A model generated the notes under the pieces. The model had not been told where the DNA came from. It worked only from the letters and a program-made list of their open reading frames with translations, and did no database searches. DNA of 38,386 nt from Nocardia nova NBRC 15556 (GTDB lineage Bacteria > Actinomycetota > Actinomycetes > Mycobacteriales > Mycobacteriaceae): assembly GCF_001613005.1 (NCBI RefSeq), contig NZ_BDBN01000089.1:1-38386 (forward strand), given 5' to 3'. Position numbers and translations under genes: made by a program. Shown here one piece after another: positions 31,357 through 38,386 of the stretch; positions within the stretch are counted from its first letter, which is position 1; each line of letters begins with the position of its first letter.

Positions 31357-32010
31357 TCACACCTGCCGGATACGGAGAAACGAACCGGCGGAATCGAATT
31401 CGGCGATCATGTCCGACCGCGCGGAGGTCACGTCGGCAACGATACGGATGTCGCGCCCGAATCGGCTCACGACGATCACCGGAACGACACCGTCGGCGAG
31501 GCCACTGCGGGCGCGGGCGGTCTCGACGATCGACTCGAGCCGGGTGAGGCCGGGTACATCGCCGAGGGAGTAGCATTCGCCGTCCAGGTCGTCGAAGGCC
31601 GAGACGCGCACCGGCCGCGGTGCGCTCACGGCGCCGAGGCGATAGGAGTAGTCGTCGAGTTCGCGTGGGCGCTGCGGACTTCGGACGCGCAGGTGGACGA
31701 CCGGTTCACGGGTGCTCAGATCGTCGTGGTCGGCAAGAAATCGGGTCACCTGCTCGGGCTGATCGGCCAGGACCAGGCGGAACTGCGTCGACTCGGGAGC
31801 GACGAACATCACGACGCCGGCCTGAATGTCGCCGGTGCCCAGCCGGTTTCGCACCGCCTCGAATGCCGCGGCCGGCAGGGCGTCCACCAGGCCACCCCCG
31901 CGAGCGCGGATCCGCTGCTCGAAGGCGTCGCGTTCCACCGCGCCGACGCAGCCACAGGCGATCAACACGATCGAGCACACCGCGGCCCGAAGCCACCTAC
32001 GACGGCGCAT
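31357..32010 (-). CDS. Hypothetical lipoprotein
   Basis: A 217-residue exported protein of unknown family. The signal peptide MRRRRWLRAAVCSIVLIAC has lipobox LIAC with Cys19. The mature part contains AFEAVRNRLGTGDIQAGVVM and STQFRLVLADQPEQVTRFLA then HDDLSTREPVVHLR, and a second module DGVVPVIVVSRFGRDIRIVA followed by DVTSARSDMIAEFDSAG, suggesting an alternation of helices and strands in two lobes. ATG 32,010 is fixed by TATCAT six bases upstream. It is cotranscribed with the small membrane protein after it. Confidence 0.7.
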   Translation of the reverse strand: MRRRRWLRAAVCSIVLIACGCVGAVERDAFEQRIRARGGGLVDALPAAAFEAVRNRLGTGDIQAGVVMFVAPESTQFRLVLADQPEQVTRFLADHDDLSTREPVVHLRVRSPQRPRELDDYSYRLGAVSAPRPVRVSAFDDLDGECYSLGDVPGLTRLESIVETARARSGLADGVVPVIVVSRFGRDIRIVADVTSARSDMIAEFDSAGSFLRIRQV

Positions 32011-32016
32011 GCCGGA

Positions 32017-32022
32017 ATGATA
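32017..32022 (-). promoter_or_regulatory. -10 hexamer TATCAT of a predicted leaderless transcript
   Basis: On the minus strand TATCAT is six bases before the ATG at 32,010. It is the closest to consensus of the -10 sequences in the window. The remaining divergent intergenic DNA (to 32,286) shows no gene. Confidence 0.55.
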
Positions 32023-32286
32023 AGTGTCACTACCGGAATCCGCGCGCCCGATATGCGAAGAATCTCGCCGAGCCGACGGCACCGTCGGGGCACGCCGCCG
32101 ATCTCCGGCGACGCCCCGGCCGGACAATTCGATCAGCGAGATCACAACGCGTTCGACATTGCCCGAGCAGGCGCGGGGAGCCCGCTGCGATGTGAGCGTG
32201 CCGAGACGCACGTCGATGCGGGGTTCCACGGGCCCGGCCGGGTCGGGCGTCATTCGCCCCGGCGCGACGCGTGGTAGGAAAGGGGC

Positions 32287-33636
32287 GTGACAGGTGTACA
32301 GCGCGAGTCCCGCTCCCGGGCGGAAGCCGAAGTGGTCGAATTGGTCAGCACGCTGATTCGCTTCGACACCTCCAATACCGGGGTGCTGGAAACCACCAAG
32401 GGTGAACGCGAATGTGCGCAGTGGGTGGCCGACCAGTTGCAGCAGGCCGGTTACACCACCGAATACGTGGAGTCGGGAGCCCCCGGACGCGGAAATGTGT
32501 TCGCGCGCTTGCCCGGAGCCGATCGCGGTCGTGGCGCGCTGATGATCCACGGCCATCTGGACGTGGTGCCGGCCGAGGCCGCGGACTGGAGTGTGCATCC
32601 GTTCTCGGGCGCGATCCGCGACGGCTACGTGTGGGGCCGCGGCGCGATCGACATGAAGGATATGGTCGGCATGATGCTGGCGGTGGCCCGCCAGTTCAAG
32701 ATCGAGGGCACGGTGCCGCCGCGCGATCTGGTGTTCGCGTTCCTCGCCGACGAGGAGAACGGCGGCAAGTGGGGTTCGCAGTGGCTGGCCGACAACCGGC
32801 CGGATCTGTTCGAAGGGGTCACCGAGGCGGTCGGCGAGGTCGGCGGCTTCTCGCTGACCGTGCCGCGCCGTGACGGCACCGAGCGGCGACTGTATCTGGT
32901 GGAGACCGCCGAAAAGGGCCTGGGCTGGATGCGATTGCGCGCCAAGGCCCGCGCGGGCCACGGCTCGTTCCTGCACGACGACAACGCGGTCACGATTCTG
33001 GCCGAGGCGGTGGCGCGGCTGGGTAAGCACACGTTCCCGCTGGTGCTGTCGGATTCGGTGGCCGAATTCCTGGCCGCGGTCAGCGAGGAGACCGGCATCG
33101 ACTTCGATCCGGACAGCCCGGATATCGAGGGTCAGCTCGCGAAACTGGGCACCATCTCGCGCATCATCGGCGCGACCTTGCGCGATACCGCCAACCCGAC
33201 CATGCTGCGCGCCGGGTACAAGGCGAATGTGATTCCGCAGACCGCCGAGGCGACGGTGGACTGCCGGGTGGTGCCGGGCCGGCAGGCGGCCTTCGAACGG
33301 GAGGTCGACGAGCTGATCGGCCCGGACGTGGAGCGCGAGTGGATCACCAGACTCGACTCCTACGAGACAACGTTCGACGGGCATCTGGTCGACGCCATGA
33401 ACGACGCGATCTTGGCCCACGACCCGAACGGCCGCACCGTGCCCTACATGCTGTCCGGCGGCACGGACGCGAAAGCGTTCGCGCGCTTGGGAATTCGGTG
33501 TTTCGGCTTCGCGCCGCTGCAATTGCCGCCGGAGCTGGATTTCTCCGCACTGTTCCACGGCGTGGACGAACGGGTGCCGGTCTCGGCGCTGGAATTCGGC
33601 GCTCGCGTCATGGAGCATTTCCTGTTGCACAGCTGA
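32287..33636 (+). CDS. M20-family metallopeptidase (Rv2141c-like)
   Basis: A 449-residue di-zinc peptidase or deacylase. Metal and catalytic motifs are MIHGHLDVVPA (first His and the catalytic Asp), GRGAIDMKDMV (bridging Asp), LADEENGGKWG (catalytic Glu) and a late LFHGVDERVP (metal His). A lid/dimerisation domain lies at about 205-330, starting TAEKGLGWMRLRAKARAGHG. Length is standard. M. tuberculosis has a homologous gene (Rv2141c) next to the PEBP-family gene, as here, so the pair is probably conserved; the substrate is unknown. GTG 32,287 is preceded by AGGAAAGGGG, and TAGGAA lies six bases upstream. Confidence 0.92.
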   Translation: MTGVQRESRSRAEAEVVELVSTLIRFDTSNTGVLETTKGERECAQWVADQLQQAGYTTEYVESGAPGRGNVFARLPGADRGRGALMIHGHLDVVPAEAADWSVHPFSGAIRDGYVWGRGAIDMKDMVGMMLAVARQFKIEGTVPPRDLVFAFLADEENGGKWGSQWLADNRPDLFEGVTEAVGEVGGFSLTVPRRDGTERRLYLVETAEKGLGWMRLRAKARAGHGSFLHDDNAVTILAEAVARLGKHTFPLVLSDSVAEFLAAVSEETGIDFDPDSPDIEGQLAKLGTISRIIGATLRDTANPTMLRAGYKANVIPQTAEATVDCRVVPGRQAAFEREVDELIGPDVEREWITRLDSYETTFDGHLVDAMNDAILAHDPNGRTVPYMLSGGTDAKAFARLGIRCFGFAPLQLPPELDFSALFHGVDERVPVSALEFGARVMEHFLLHS

Positions 33637-33669
33637 CGATCCGCTCGACTAGCAGAAAGGACGGTCCTC

Positions 33670-34221
33670 GTGCCCGACTATTCCTACAATCCCTATGCGG
33701 CGTTGCCGCAGCTGCCCGAGTTCACCCTCACCTCCACCGATGTCACCGACGGACAGCCGCTGGGTAACGAACAGGTCAGCGGGGTGTTCGGGGCGGGCGG
33801 CAGAGATATCTCGCCGCAGTTGTCGTGGAGCGGATTCCCGGCCGAGACCAAGAGTTTCGCGGTCACCATGTACGACCCGGACGCACCGACCGGCTCCGGC
33901 TTCTGGCACTGGGCCGTCGCCGACATCCCGGCGTCGGTGACCTCGCTGGAATCGGGTGCGGGCAGCGCCGGAGAGGGCAGCGAAGGCGGCGCCCTGCCGA
34001 GCGGGGCGATCCAGTTGCGCAACGACGGCGGCTTCGCCGGATTCGTCGGCGCCGGTCCGCCGCCCGGACACGGCTACCACCGCTACTTCATCGTGGTGCA
34101 CGCCGTGGACGTCGAATCGCTGGGCGTCGGCGCGGACGCGACCCCGGCCTATCTGGGTTTCAATCTGTTCTCCCACGCCATCGCGCGTGCGACGCTCGTC
34201 GGCACCTACGAACAGAAGTAG
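33670..34221 (+). CDS. YbhB/YbcL (PEBP) family protein, TB18.6-like
   Basis: A 183-residue phosphatidylethanolamine-binding-protein fold. The anion pocket motifs are TMYDPDAPTGSGFWHWAVAD and GAGPPPGHGYHRYFIVVHAV, corresponding to DPDAP and GPxPPxGxHRY. The early strand ISPQLSWSGFPAETKSFAVT is also typical. Bacterial members are Raf-kinase-inhibitor-like proteins of uncertain role; the M. tuberculosis ortholog (Rv2140c, TB18.6) is next to pyrD. Start GTG 33,670 has AAAGGA in front. It lies 33 bases after the M20 peptidase, likely in one operon, and ends at a strong terminator. Confidence 0.93.
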   Translation: MPDYSYNPYAALPQLPEFTLTSTDVTDGQPLGNEQVSGVFGAGGRDISPQLSWSGFPAETKSFAVTMYDPDAPTGSGFWHWAVADIPASVTSLESGAGSAGEGSEGGALPSGAIQLRNDGGFAGFVGAGPPPGHGYHRYFIVVHAVDVESLGVGADATPAYLGFNLFSHAIARATLVGTYEQK

Positions 34222-34228
34222 TCTCGAC

Positions 34229-34272
34229 GCGTCGGCGGGGTCTTCGGTAACTGCCGAAGACCCCGCCGACGC
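34229..34272. terminator. Bidirectional terminator, 19-base stem
   Basis: A perfect 19-base inverted repeat (left arm begins GCGTCGGCGGGG, right arm ends CCCCGCCGACGC) with loop TAACTG. It separates the convergent PEBP and acyl-CoA ligase genes and can stop transcription from both sides. Confidence 0.85.
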
Positions 34273-34300
34273 GAAACAGACTGTGTCCGAACCGATTCGA

Positions 34301-36133
34301 CTAGAGGTTGTGCACTCCCTCGGGGACCGGATCGGTGTAGAGCTCGGCGATGTCGGCCGCGTACTCGGCGGCGATCGGCGAGCGCTTCAACTTCAGCGTG
34401 GGAGTGAGTTCCACGCCGCCGGGTTCCCAGGCCCGCGCCAGGATGCGGAAACGCTTGATCTGCTCCACCCGCGACAGTTTGGCGTTGCCGGCGACGATCG
34501 CGGCGCGCACCTCCTCGAGGATCTGCGGATGGGCGGCGAGGGCGTCGAGATCGGCGTCGGGGATGCCCAGCGCCTTCGCGCGCACGGCGGCGGTGTCGGG
34601 GTCGAGCACGACCAGCGCGGCGATGTACGGGCGGGAGTCGCCGATGGCGACGATCTGGCCGATCAGCGACGAGGCGGCCTTCACCGAATTCTCGATGTTG
34701 GTGGGGGAGATGTTCTTTCCCGCCTCGGTGATGATCAATTCCTTCTTGCGGTCCACGATGGTGACATAGCCGTCGCCGTCGATGGTCGCGATATCGCCGG
34801 TGTGCAGCCAGCCGTCGGAATCGATGGCCTCACTGGTCTTCTCGGGCATCTTGCGGTAGCCGTGGCTGACGATGCCGCCGCGGATGAGCAGTTCGCCGTC
34901 GCTGTCGAGGCGGATCTCCACCCCGTCGACGGCCCGGCCCACCGAACCGGGTCGCGGCTTCTCGAGTTCGGTGAAGGTGCCGACGCCGGTGGTCTCCGAC
35001 ATGCCCCACACCTCGCTGACCGTGAAGCCCAGCCCGAGCAGGAATTCCAGCGTCTCGGGCGGGATCGCGGCCGCGCCCGAGGAGGCGACCTTCAACTCGT
35101 CCAGGCCGAGGGTGGCGCGCAACTTCGACAACACCAGCGCATCGGCGAGTTTGTGCTGGACGGCCAGCAGCGGGCCGCCGTTGCCGCCGGCCAATCGCGC
35201 CCGGGCGGTGGCCACGCCGACGCCGATCGCCCACTGCGCCAGCGCCTTCTTGACCGCGCTGGATTCGGTGGCGATCGCCGCGTCGACACCGGCCTTGATC
35301 TTCTGCCACACCCGCGGCACGCCGAAGAAGAAGGTCGGCCGGGCATCGGGCAGGGCGGCGGCGATCTCGCGCGGATCCGGCACGCAGGTGATGGTGACGC
35401 CGGTGAACAGGTTCAGGCAGTGTCCGGAGATGCGGTCGGCGACATGGGCGGCCGGCAGGTACGACACCGCCCGCGCTTCGATATCGGCGACGAGCGCGCC
35501 GTTGGTGAGCGCGACGATCTGGGCGACGACATTGGCGTGGGTGATCTCCACGCCCTTCGACGGCCCGGTGGTGCCGGAGGTGTAGATCAGGGTGGCCAGA
35601 TCGTCGGGCCGCACCGCCTGCCAGGCAGCGTCGAAATCGAAATCCTCGGCCGGATCGTTCTCGACCTGATCGAGGGTCAGCCCGCCCTCGGGTTCGGCGC
35701 CGTCGACGACGATCACGTGCTCGAGTTTCACCCCGGAGGCGGTGATCGGCGCCAGGAACGCCTGTTCGGTGACGACCACGCCGTTCTCGGCGTTGCCGAA
35801 CACGTGCGCGATCTGTTCGGGAGAGCTGGTGTTGTACACCGAGAACGGGGTGGCGCCCAGATGCAGGATCGCGGTGTCGACCAGATTGAACTCCGGCCGG
35901 TTGGTGAGCATGATCCCGACCGTGTCACCGTGCGCGACACCGAGTTTCGCCAGCCCGGCCGCGATCGCGCGCACCCGGCGCGCGTAGTCGGCCCAGGTGA
36001 TCTGCTGGGTACCGCCGACGGTCCGCAACGCGACCTGATTCGGGCGTAGTGTCGCCGTCTGCTGGAAGGCCTCGGGCACGGTGCGGACCGTGGCGCCGGT
36101 GTGGTGGGTGTAGCCGATCTCTGCTGTGGTCAT
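34301..36133 (-). CDS. Long-chain fatty acid-CoA ligase (FadD15-like)
   Basis: A 610-residue AMP-forming ligase of the long-chain branch. The P-loop is LIYTSGTTGPSKGVEITHAN, the FadD-type linker is SYLPAAHVADRISGHCLNLF, A5 is VSEVWGMSETTGVGTFTELE, A7/A8 are DGWLHTGDIATIDGDGYVTI then VDRKKELIITEAGKNISPTN, and the catalytic lysine lies in ELTPTLKLKRSPIAAEYAAD. It activates long-chain fatty acids with ATP and CoA for lipid synthesis or breakdown. ATG 36,133 fits the family start and AAGGGA; a -10-like TAGGAT lies near 36,192. This gene is an addition to the pyrD neighbourhood compared with mycobacteria. Confidence 0.92.
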   Translation of the reverse strand: MTTAEIGYTHHTGATVRTVPEAFQQTATLRPNQVALRTVGGTQQITWADYARRVRAIAAGLAKLGVAHGDTVGIMLTNRPEFNLVDTAILHLGATPFSVYNTSSPEQIAHVFGNAENGVVVTEQAFLAPITASGVKLEHVIVVDGAEPEGGLTLDQVENDPAEDFDFDAAWQAVRPDDLATLIYTSGTTGPSKGVEITHANVVAQIVALTNGALVADIEARAVSYLPAAHVADRISGHCLNLFTGVTITCVPDPREIAAALPDARPTFFFGVPRVWQKIKAGVDAAIATESSAVKKALAQWAIGVGVATARARLAGGNGGPLLAVQHKLADALVLSKLRATLGLDELKVASSGAAAIPPETLEFLLGLGFTVSEVWGMSETTGVGTFTELEKPRPGSVGRAVDGVEIRLDSDGELLIRGGIVSHGYRKMPEKTSEAIDSDGWLHTGDIATIDGDGYVTIVDRKKELIITEAGKNISPTNIENSVKAASSLIGQIVAIGDSRPYIAALVVLDPDTAAVRAKALGIPDADLDALAAHPQILEEVRAAIVAGNAKLSRVEQIKRFRILARAWEPGGVELTPTLKLKRSPIAAEYAADIAELYTDPVPEGVHNL

Positions 36134-36306
36134 ATCCCTTGTTCCCGGTCGGTGCACGAACATCACGTCGGGGACGTGATGCGGATCACCCATCCTAAAC
36201 GTGAAATCGGACATTCGGGGGGCTGTTCCGGCCGGTAGCAACCGGCTCCGCGCACCGGAAACCGGCCGCAGCAGAGGGATCGGCGAGCGGGAGGGGCCGG
36301 CCGCGC

Positions 36307-37401
36307 TCAGGCGCGGGCGGTGTGGGCGGCGCCCACGGCCTCTGCGAGGCTGCGGTATCCGTCCGCGCGCAGGCGCGCGGCGATGCCGCGGTGCACCGAG
36401 CGTGTCCAGAACAGCCCCCCGTAGATGAACCCGGTGTAGCCCTGCAGCAACGACGCTCCCGCGAGAATGCGCTCGTAGGCCTGGTCGGCGTTCTCGATGC
36501 CGCCGACCGAGATCAGTACCAGCCGGTCTCCGACGCGGGCGTAGAGGCGGCGCAGCACCTCGAGCGAGCGGTCGGCGACCGGCGGTCCGGACAACCCACC
36601 CGCGCCCATCGCGGCGACCTGGGCGGCCGGAGTGGCCAGTCCGTCGCGGCGAATGGTGGTGTTGGTGGCCACGATTCCGGCGAGCCCGAGTTCGACGGCC
36701 AGGTCGGCGACCGCGTCGATGTCCTCGTCGGACAGGTCGGGGGCGATCTTGACCAGGACCGGTTTGGGTTCGGCGCCGGCCGCGACGCTGTCGAGCACCG
36801 CGCGCAGCAGCGGGCGCAGTGATTCCACGGCCTGCAGATCGCGCAGCCCCGGGGTGTTGGGTGAGCTGACGTTGACCACGACGAAGTCCGCGAGCGGGCC
36901 CAGCAGCCGCGCGCTGAGCGCGTAGTCCTCGGCGGCGTGTTCGGGCTCCACGACCTTGGTCTTGCCGATGTTGGCGCCGATCGGCACGCCACCGCTCCGG
37001 CGTGCGGCCAGCCGTCCCGCGGCTGCGGCGGCCCCGTGATTGTTGAAGCCCATCCGGTTGATCAGCGCGTGGTCGGCAGGCAACCGGAACAGTCGCGGCG
37101 CCGGATTACCCGGCTGCGCCTGCGCGGTGACGGTGCCGATCTCGGCGAACCCGAAACCCAGTGCACCCCAAGCGTTCACACCGGCGGCGTTCTTGTCGAA
37201 CCCGGCCGCCAACCCGAGCGGCGCCGGGAAGTGGACGCCGAAGACGGTGGTGGAGAGGATCGGATCGCCGGCCGCGGTGAGTTTTCGGGCCAGCCATCGT
37301 GTGGGCGGGAAAGCGGTCGTGAGCCGGATGACGGTGAACACGAGGTGATGGATACGCTCGGGCGGCACCAGGAACAGCAACCGCAGGAATAAGGAATACA
37401 T
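36307..37401 (-). CDS. pyrD: Dihydroorotate dehydrogenase (quinone), class 2
   Basis: A 364-residue FMN enzyme oxidising dihydroorotate to orotate in pyrimidine synthesis and passing electrons to membrane quinones. The N-terminal amphipathic helices (MYSLFLRLLFLVPPERIHHL) mark class 2. FMN and substrate motifs are GLAAGFDKNAAGVNAWGALG, INRMGFNNHGAAA, VVNVSSPNTPGLRDLQAVES with the catalytic serine, VKIAPDLSDEDID with the FMN-binding lysine, ATNTTIRRDGL, GGLSGPP, and the phosphate loop ISVGGIENADQAYERILAGA. It starts three bases after the preceding stop, so it is the last gene of the operon LppL-DUF5703-pyrD. Confidence 0.97.
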   Translation of the reverse strand: MYSLFLRLLFLVPPERIHHLVFTVIRLTTAFPPTRWLARKLTAAGDPILSTTVFGVHFPAPLGLAAGFDKNAAGVNAWGALGFGFAEIGTVTAQAQPGNPAPRLFRLPADHALINRMGFNNHGAAAAAGRLAARRSGGVPIGANIGKTKVVEPEHAAEDYALSARLLGPLADFVVVNVSSPNTPGLRDLQAVESLRPLLRAVLDSVAAGAEPKPVLVKIAPDLSDEDIDAVADLAVELGLAGIVATNTTIRRDGLATPAAQVAAMGAGGLSGPPVADRSLEVLRRLYARVGDRLVLISVGGIENADQAYERILAGASLLQGYTGFIYGGLFWTRSVHRGIAARLRADGYRSLAEAVGAAHTARA

Positions 37402-37404
37402 CCC

Positions 37405-37695
37405 TCACATCCCCGTTTCGGTCACGGGGAAGCTGGTTTTGCGCCGCCGCAACAACACTCGCCGGCTGCCGTCGGTGTAGGCGCGCACTCGCGAGAGCTC
37501 CCAGCCGCCGAATTCGGCCTGGATGGCCAGGCGCATGGACGCGGTGACCCGATTCACGTCCGGGGGTAGTCGTAGCGGCACGTACTCGTATTCTCCTTCT
37601 TCGCTGGTCTCCTCCCATCCCGCGGGAATCGACCGTCTGCGCCGGTCGTGGTGTGCGGCGCCGGACGCCGACTCGTATCGAGGCGCTCGAGCCAT
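37405..37695 (-). CDS. Small DUF5703-like protein
   Basis: A 96-residue basic protein. Its core EEGEYEYVPLRLPPDVNRVT followed by ASMRLAIQAEFGGWELSRVR and AYTDGSRRVLLRRRK is a small alpha/beta fold seen beside pyrD in actinomycetes and annotated, as I recall, DUF5703. Function is unknown. Its ATG shares its A with the TGA of the LppL-like gene (TGATG), and pyrD follows after three bases, so all three are translationally linked. The first 30 residues are poorly ordered and basic. No metal or nucleotide motif is visible. Confidence 0.75.
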   Translation of the reverse strand: MARAPRYESASGAAHHDRRRRSIPAGWEETSEEGEYEYVPLRLPPDVNRVTASMRLAIQAEFGGWELSRVRAYTDGSRRVLLRRRKTSFPVTETGM

Positions 37696-38386
37696 CACTG
37701 ACCTCTCTTCCTCTGGTCCGCGCCGATGCGTTGCAGACCGTCTCCGGTTGCCGACCCGACGAACATGTCGCCGGTGCGGCTGTCGATCGTCAGCGAATTG
37801 GGCTGGCGCACCGTTGCGAAGCGACCCACTTCTTCCGGTATACCGGTCGACAGATCGAAACCGACCACCTCGTTGCTTCCGCTGAGCGTGAGCCACACGG
37901 TGTCGGACCGTTCATCGTAGGCCAGGGCGTAGGGGGAGGGCCCGACCGGGAAGCGCTGGCGCAGCAGCAGCGGATCGGTCGTGTAGACCAGCAGGGCTCC
38001 GCCGGAGGTATCGGTGGCCAGCAGGCGGCCGTAATGGTCGCTGATCACATGGGTGGCGCCCAGGCCCGCGCGCAGGGCCAGCCCCGCGCGGTCGCGATCG
38101 AGGTCGAGTTCGGTGAGAGTGGTCTGGTCCAGATCCAGCGTGGCGACCGCGTTCGCCGTGGCGGCCACCGCGTCGACGGTGCCCAGGCCGCTGATGGTCT
38201 TGTTCGGATGTCCGTCCGCGTCGAGGATCTGCACGCGGCCACCGTCGAGTCCGGCCACCAGACGGCCGTCCCCGCGCCGCGCGATCGCGCGCACGTCGCC
38301 GTCGACGGGCACCGGGCGGATCGCGGCGGTGGCGATATCGACGCGCAACACCTCCCGCCCGGCCGCGACGAGCACCTCGCCCGGGG
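37695..38386 (-). CDS. LppL-like beta-propeller protein (N-terminus outside window)
   Basis: The C-terminal 230 residues of a protein that is open to the window edge. Repeats of about 40-45 residues (for example REVLRVDIATAAIRPVPVDG, DGRLVAGLDGGRVQILDADG, DERSDTVWLTLSGSNEVVGF and IDSRTGDMFVGSATGDGL) are YncE/NHL-type propeller blades. In M. tuberculosis the gene before pyrD is the lipoprotein LppL (Rv2138), which suggests a lipoprotein signal beyond the edge. The role is unknown. The stop overlaps the next start as TGATG. Confidence 0.75.
   Translation of the reverse strand, partial: PGEVLVAAGREVLRVDIATAAIRPVPVDGDVRAIARRGDGRLVAGLDGGRVQILDADGHPNKTISGLGTVDAVAATANAVATLDLDQTTLTELDLDRDRAGLALRAGLGATHVISDHYGRLLATDTSGGALLVYTTDPLLLRQRFPVGPSPYALAYDERSDTVWLTLSGSNEVVGFDLSTGIPEEVGRFATVRQPNSLTIDSRTGDMFVGSATGDGLQRIGADQRKRGQ

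Noticed and set aside
32275..32280. TAGGAA as a ninth leaderless -10
   Set aside because: The spacing is six bases but the last base is not T, and the same stretch gives a usable Shine-Dalgarno, so I left it out of the count.
34229..34272. Long inverted repeat as a mobile-element end
   Set aside because: A single hairpin with a six-base loop between convergent genes is an ordinary terminator.

Overview
The window reads as chromosomal DNA of a high-GC, mycolate-type actinomycete, most likely Nocardia or a close relative. Base composition is near 70% GC with strong GC preference at third codon positions. There is an actinobacterial integration host factor, a PF04672-type SAM methyltransferase, and a pyrD neighbourhood (M20 peptidase, YbhB/PEBP protein, pyrD, LppL-like beta-propeller lipoprotein) that resembles the mycobacterial one. 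I see no CRISPR array, intact insertion sequence, prophage or rRNA.

Layout. Bases 1-7,370 hold a truncated NtaA/SnaA/DszA-type flavin monooxygenase and, separately, a four-gene Dpp/Opp-type ABC importer operon (lipoprotein binding protein, two permeases, one fused double ATPase). Both are preceded by the same conserved ~90-bp promoter/operator block, so they probably form one regulon. A divergently placed ABC-2/DUF3533-like membrane protein lies between them. Bases 7,396-12,136 carry single-gene units: a rhomboid-like membrane protein, an L,D-transpeptidase, a META-domain lipoprotein, a DinB-like protein, a VOC protein and a dienelactone hydrolase. Bases 12,460-16,595 form a possible catabolic run (amidase, cyclase/kynurenine-formamidase-like hydrolase, acyl-CoA ligase); the HrpB helicase is translationally coupled to its end. 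Bases 19,030-25,705 hold a SnoaL-like protein, a PaaI-type thioesterase, an NAD-dependent epimerase-like protein, a subtilisin-family peptidase without a signal peptide followed by a small protein homologous to its propeptide, a SAM methyltransferase and a SulP transporter.

Bases 25,706-27,569 are the most irregular stretch. GC is lower, there is an orphan membrane protein, a second diverged copy of the SulP gene's last ~45 bases, a strong terminator, tRNA-Leu(GAG), and an integration-host-factor gene outside its usual context. Bases 27,756-29,872 encode a NarL-type two-component system whose kinase has a long disordered insertion in its ATPase domain. A sterol-desaturase-like enzyme and an unknown lipoprotein/membrane-protein pair follow. 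The right end (32,287-38,386) is the conserved pyrD region, here with a long-chain acyl-CoA ligase inserted.

Two themes stand out. First, at least eight genes have a TANNNT-like -10 hexamer exactly six bases before the start codon, which predicts leaderless mRNAs and fixes several starts. Second, the subtilisin-like peptidase with its free-standing propeptide-like partner is the best candidate for an undescribed small system. Functional statements rest on motif recognition by eye; no database search was run.
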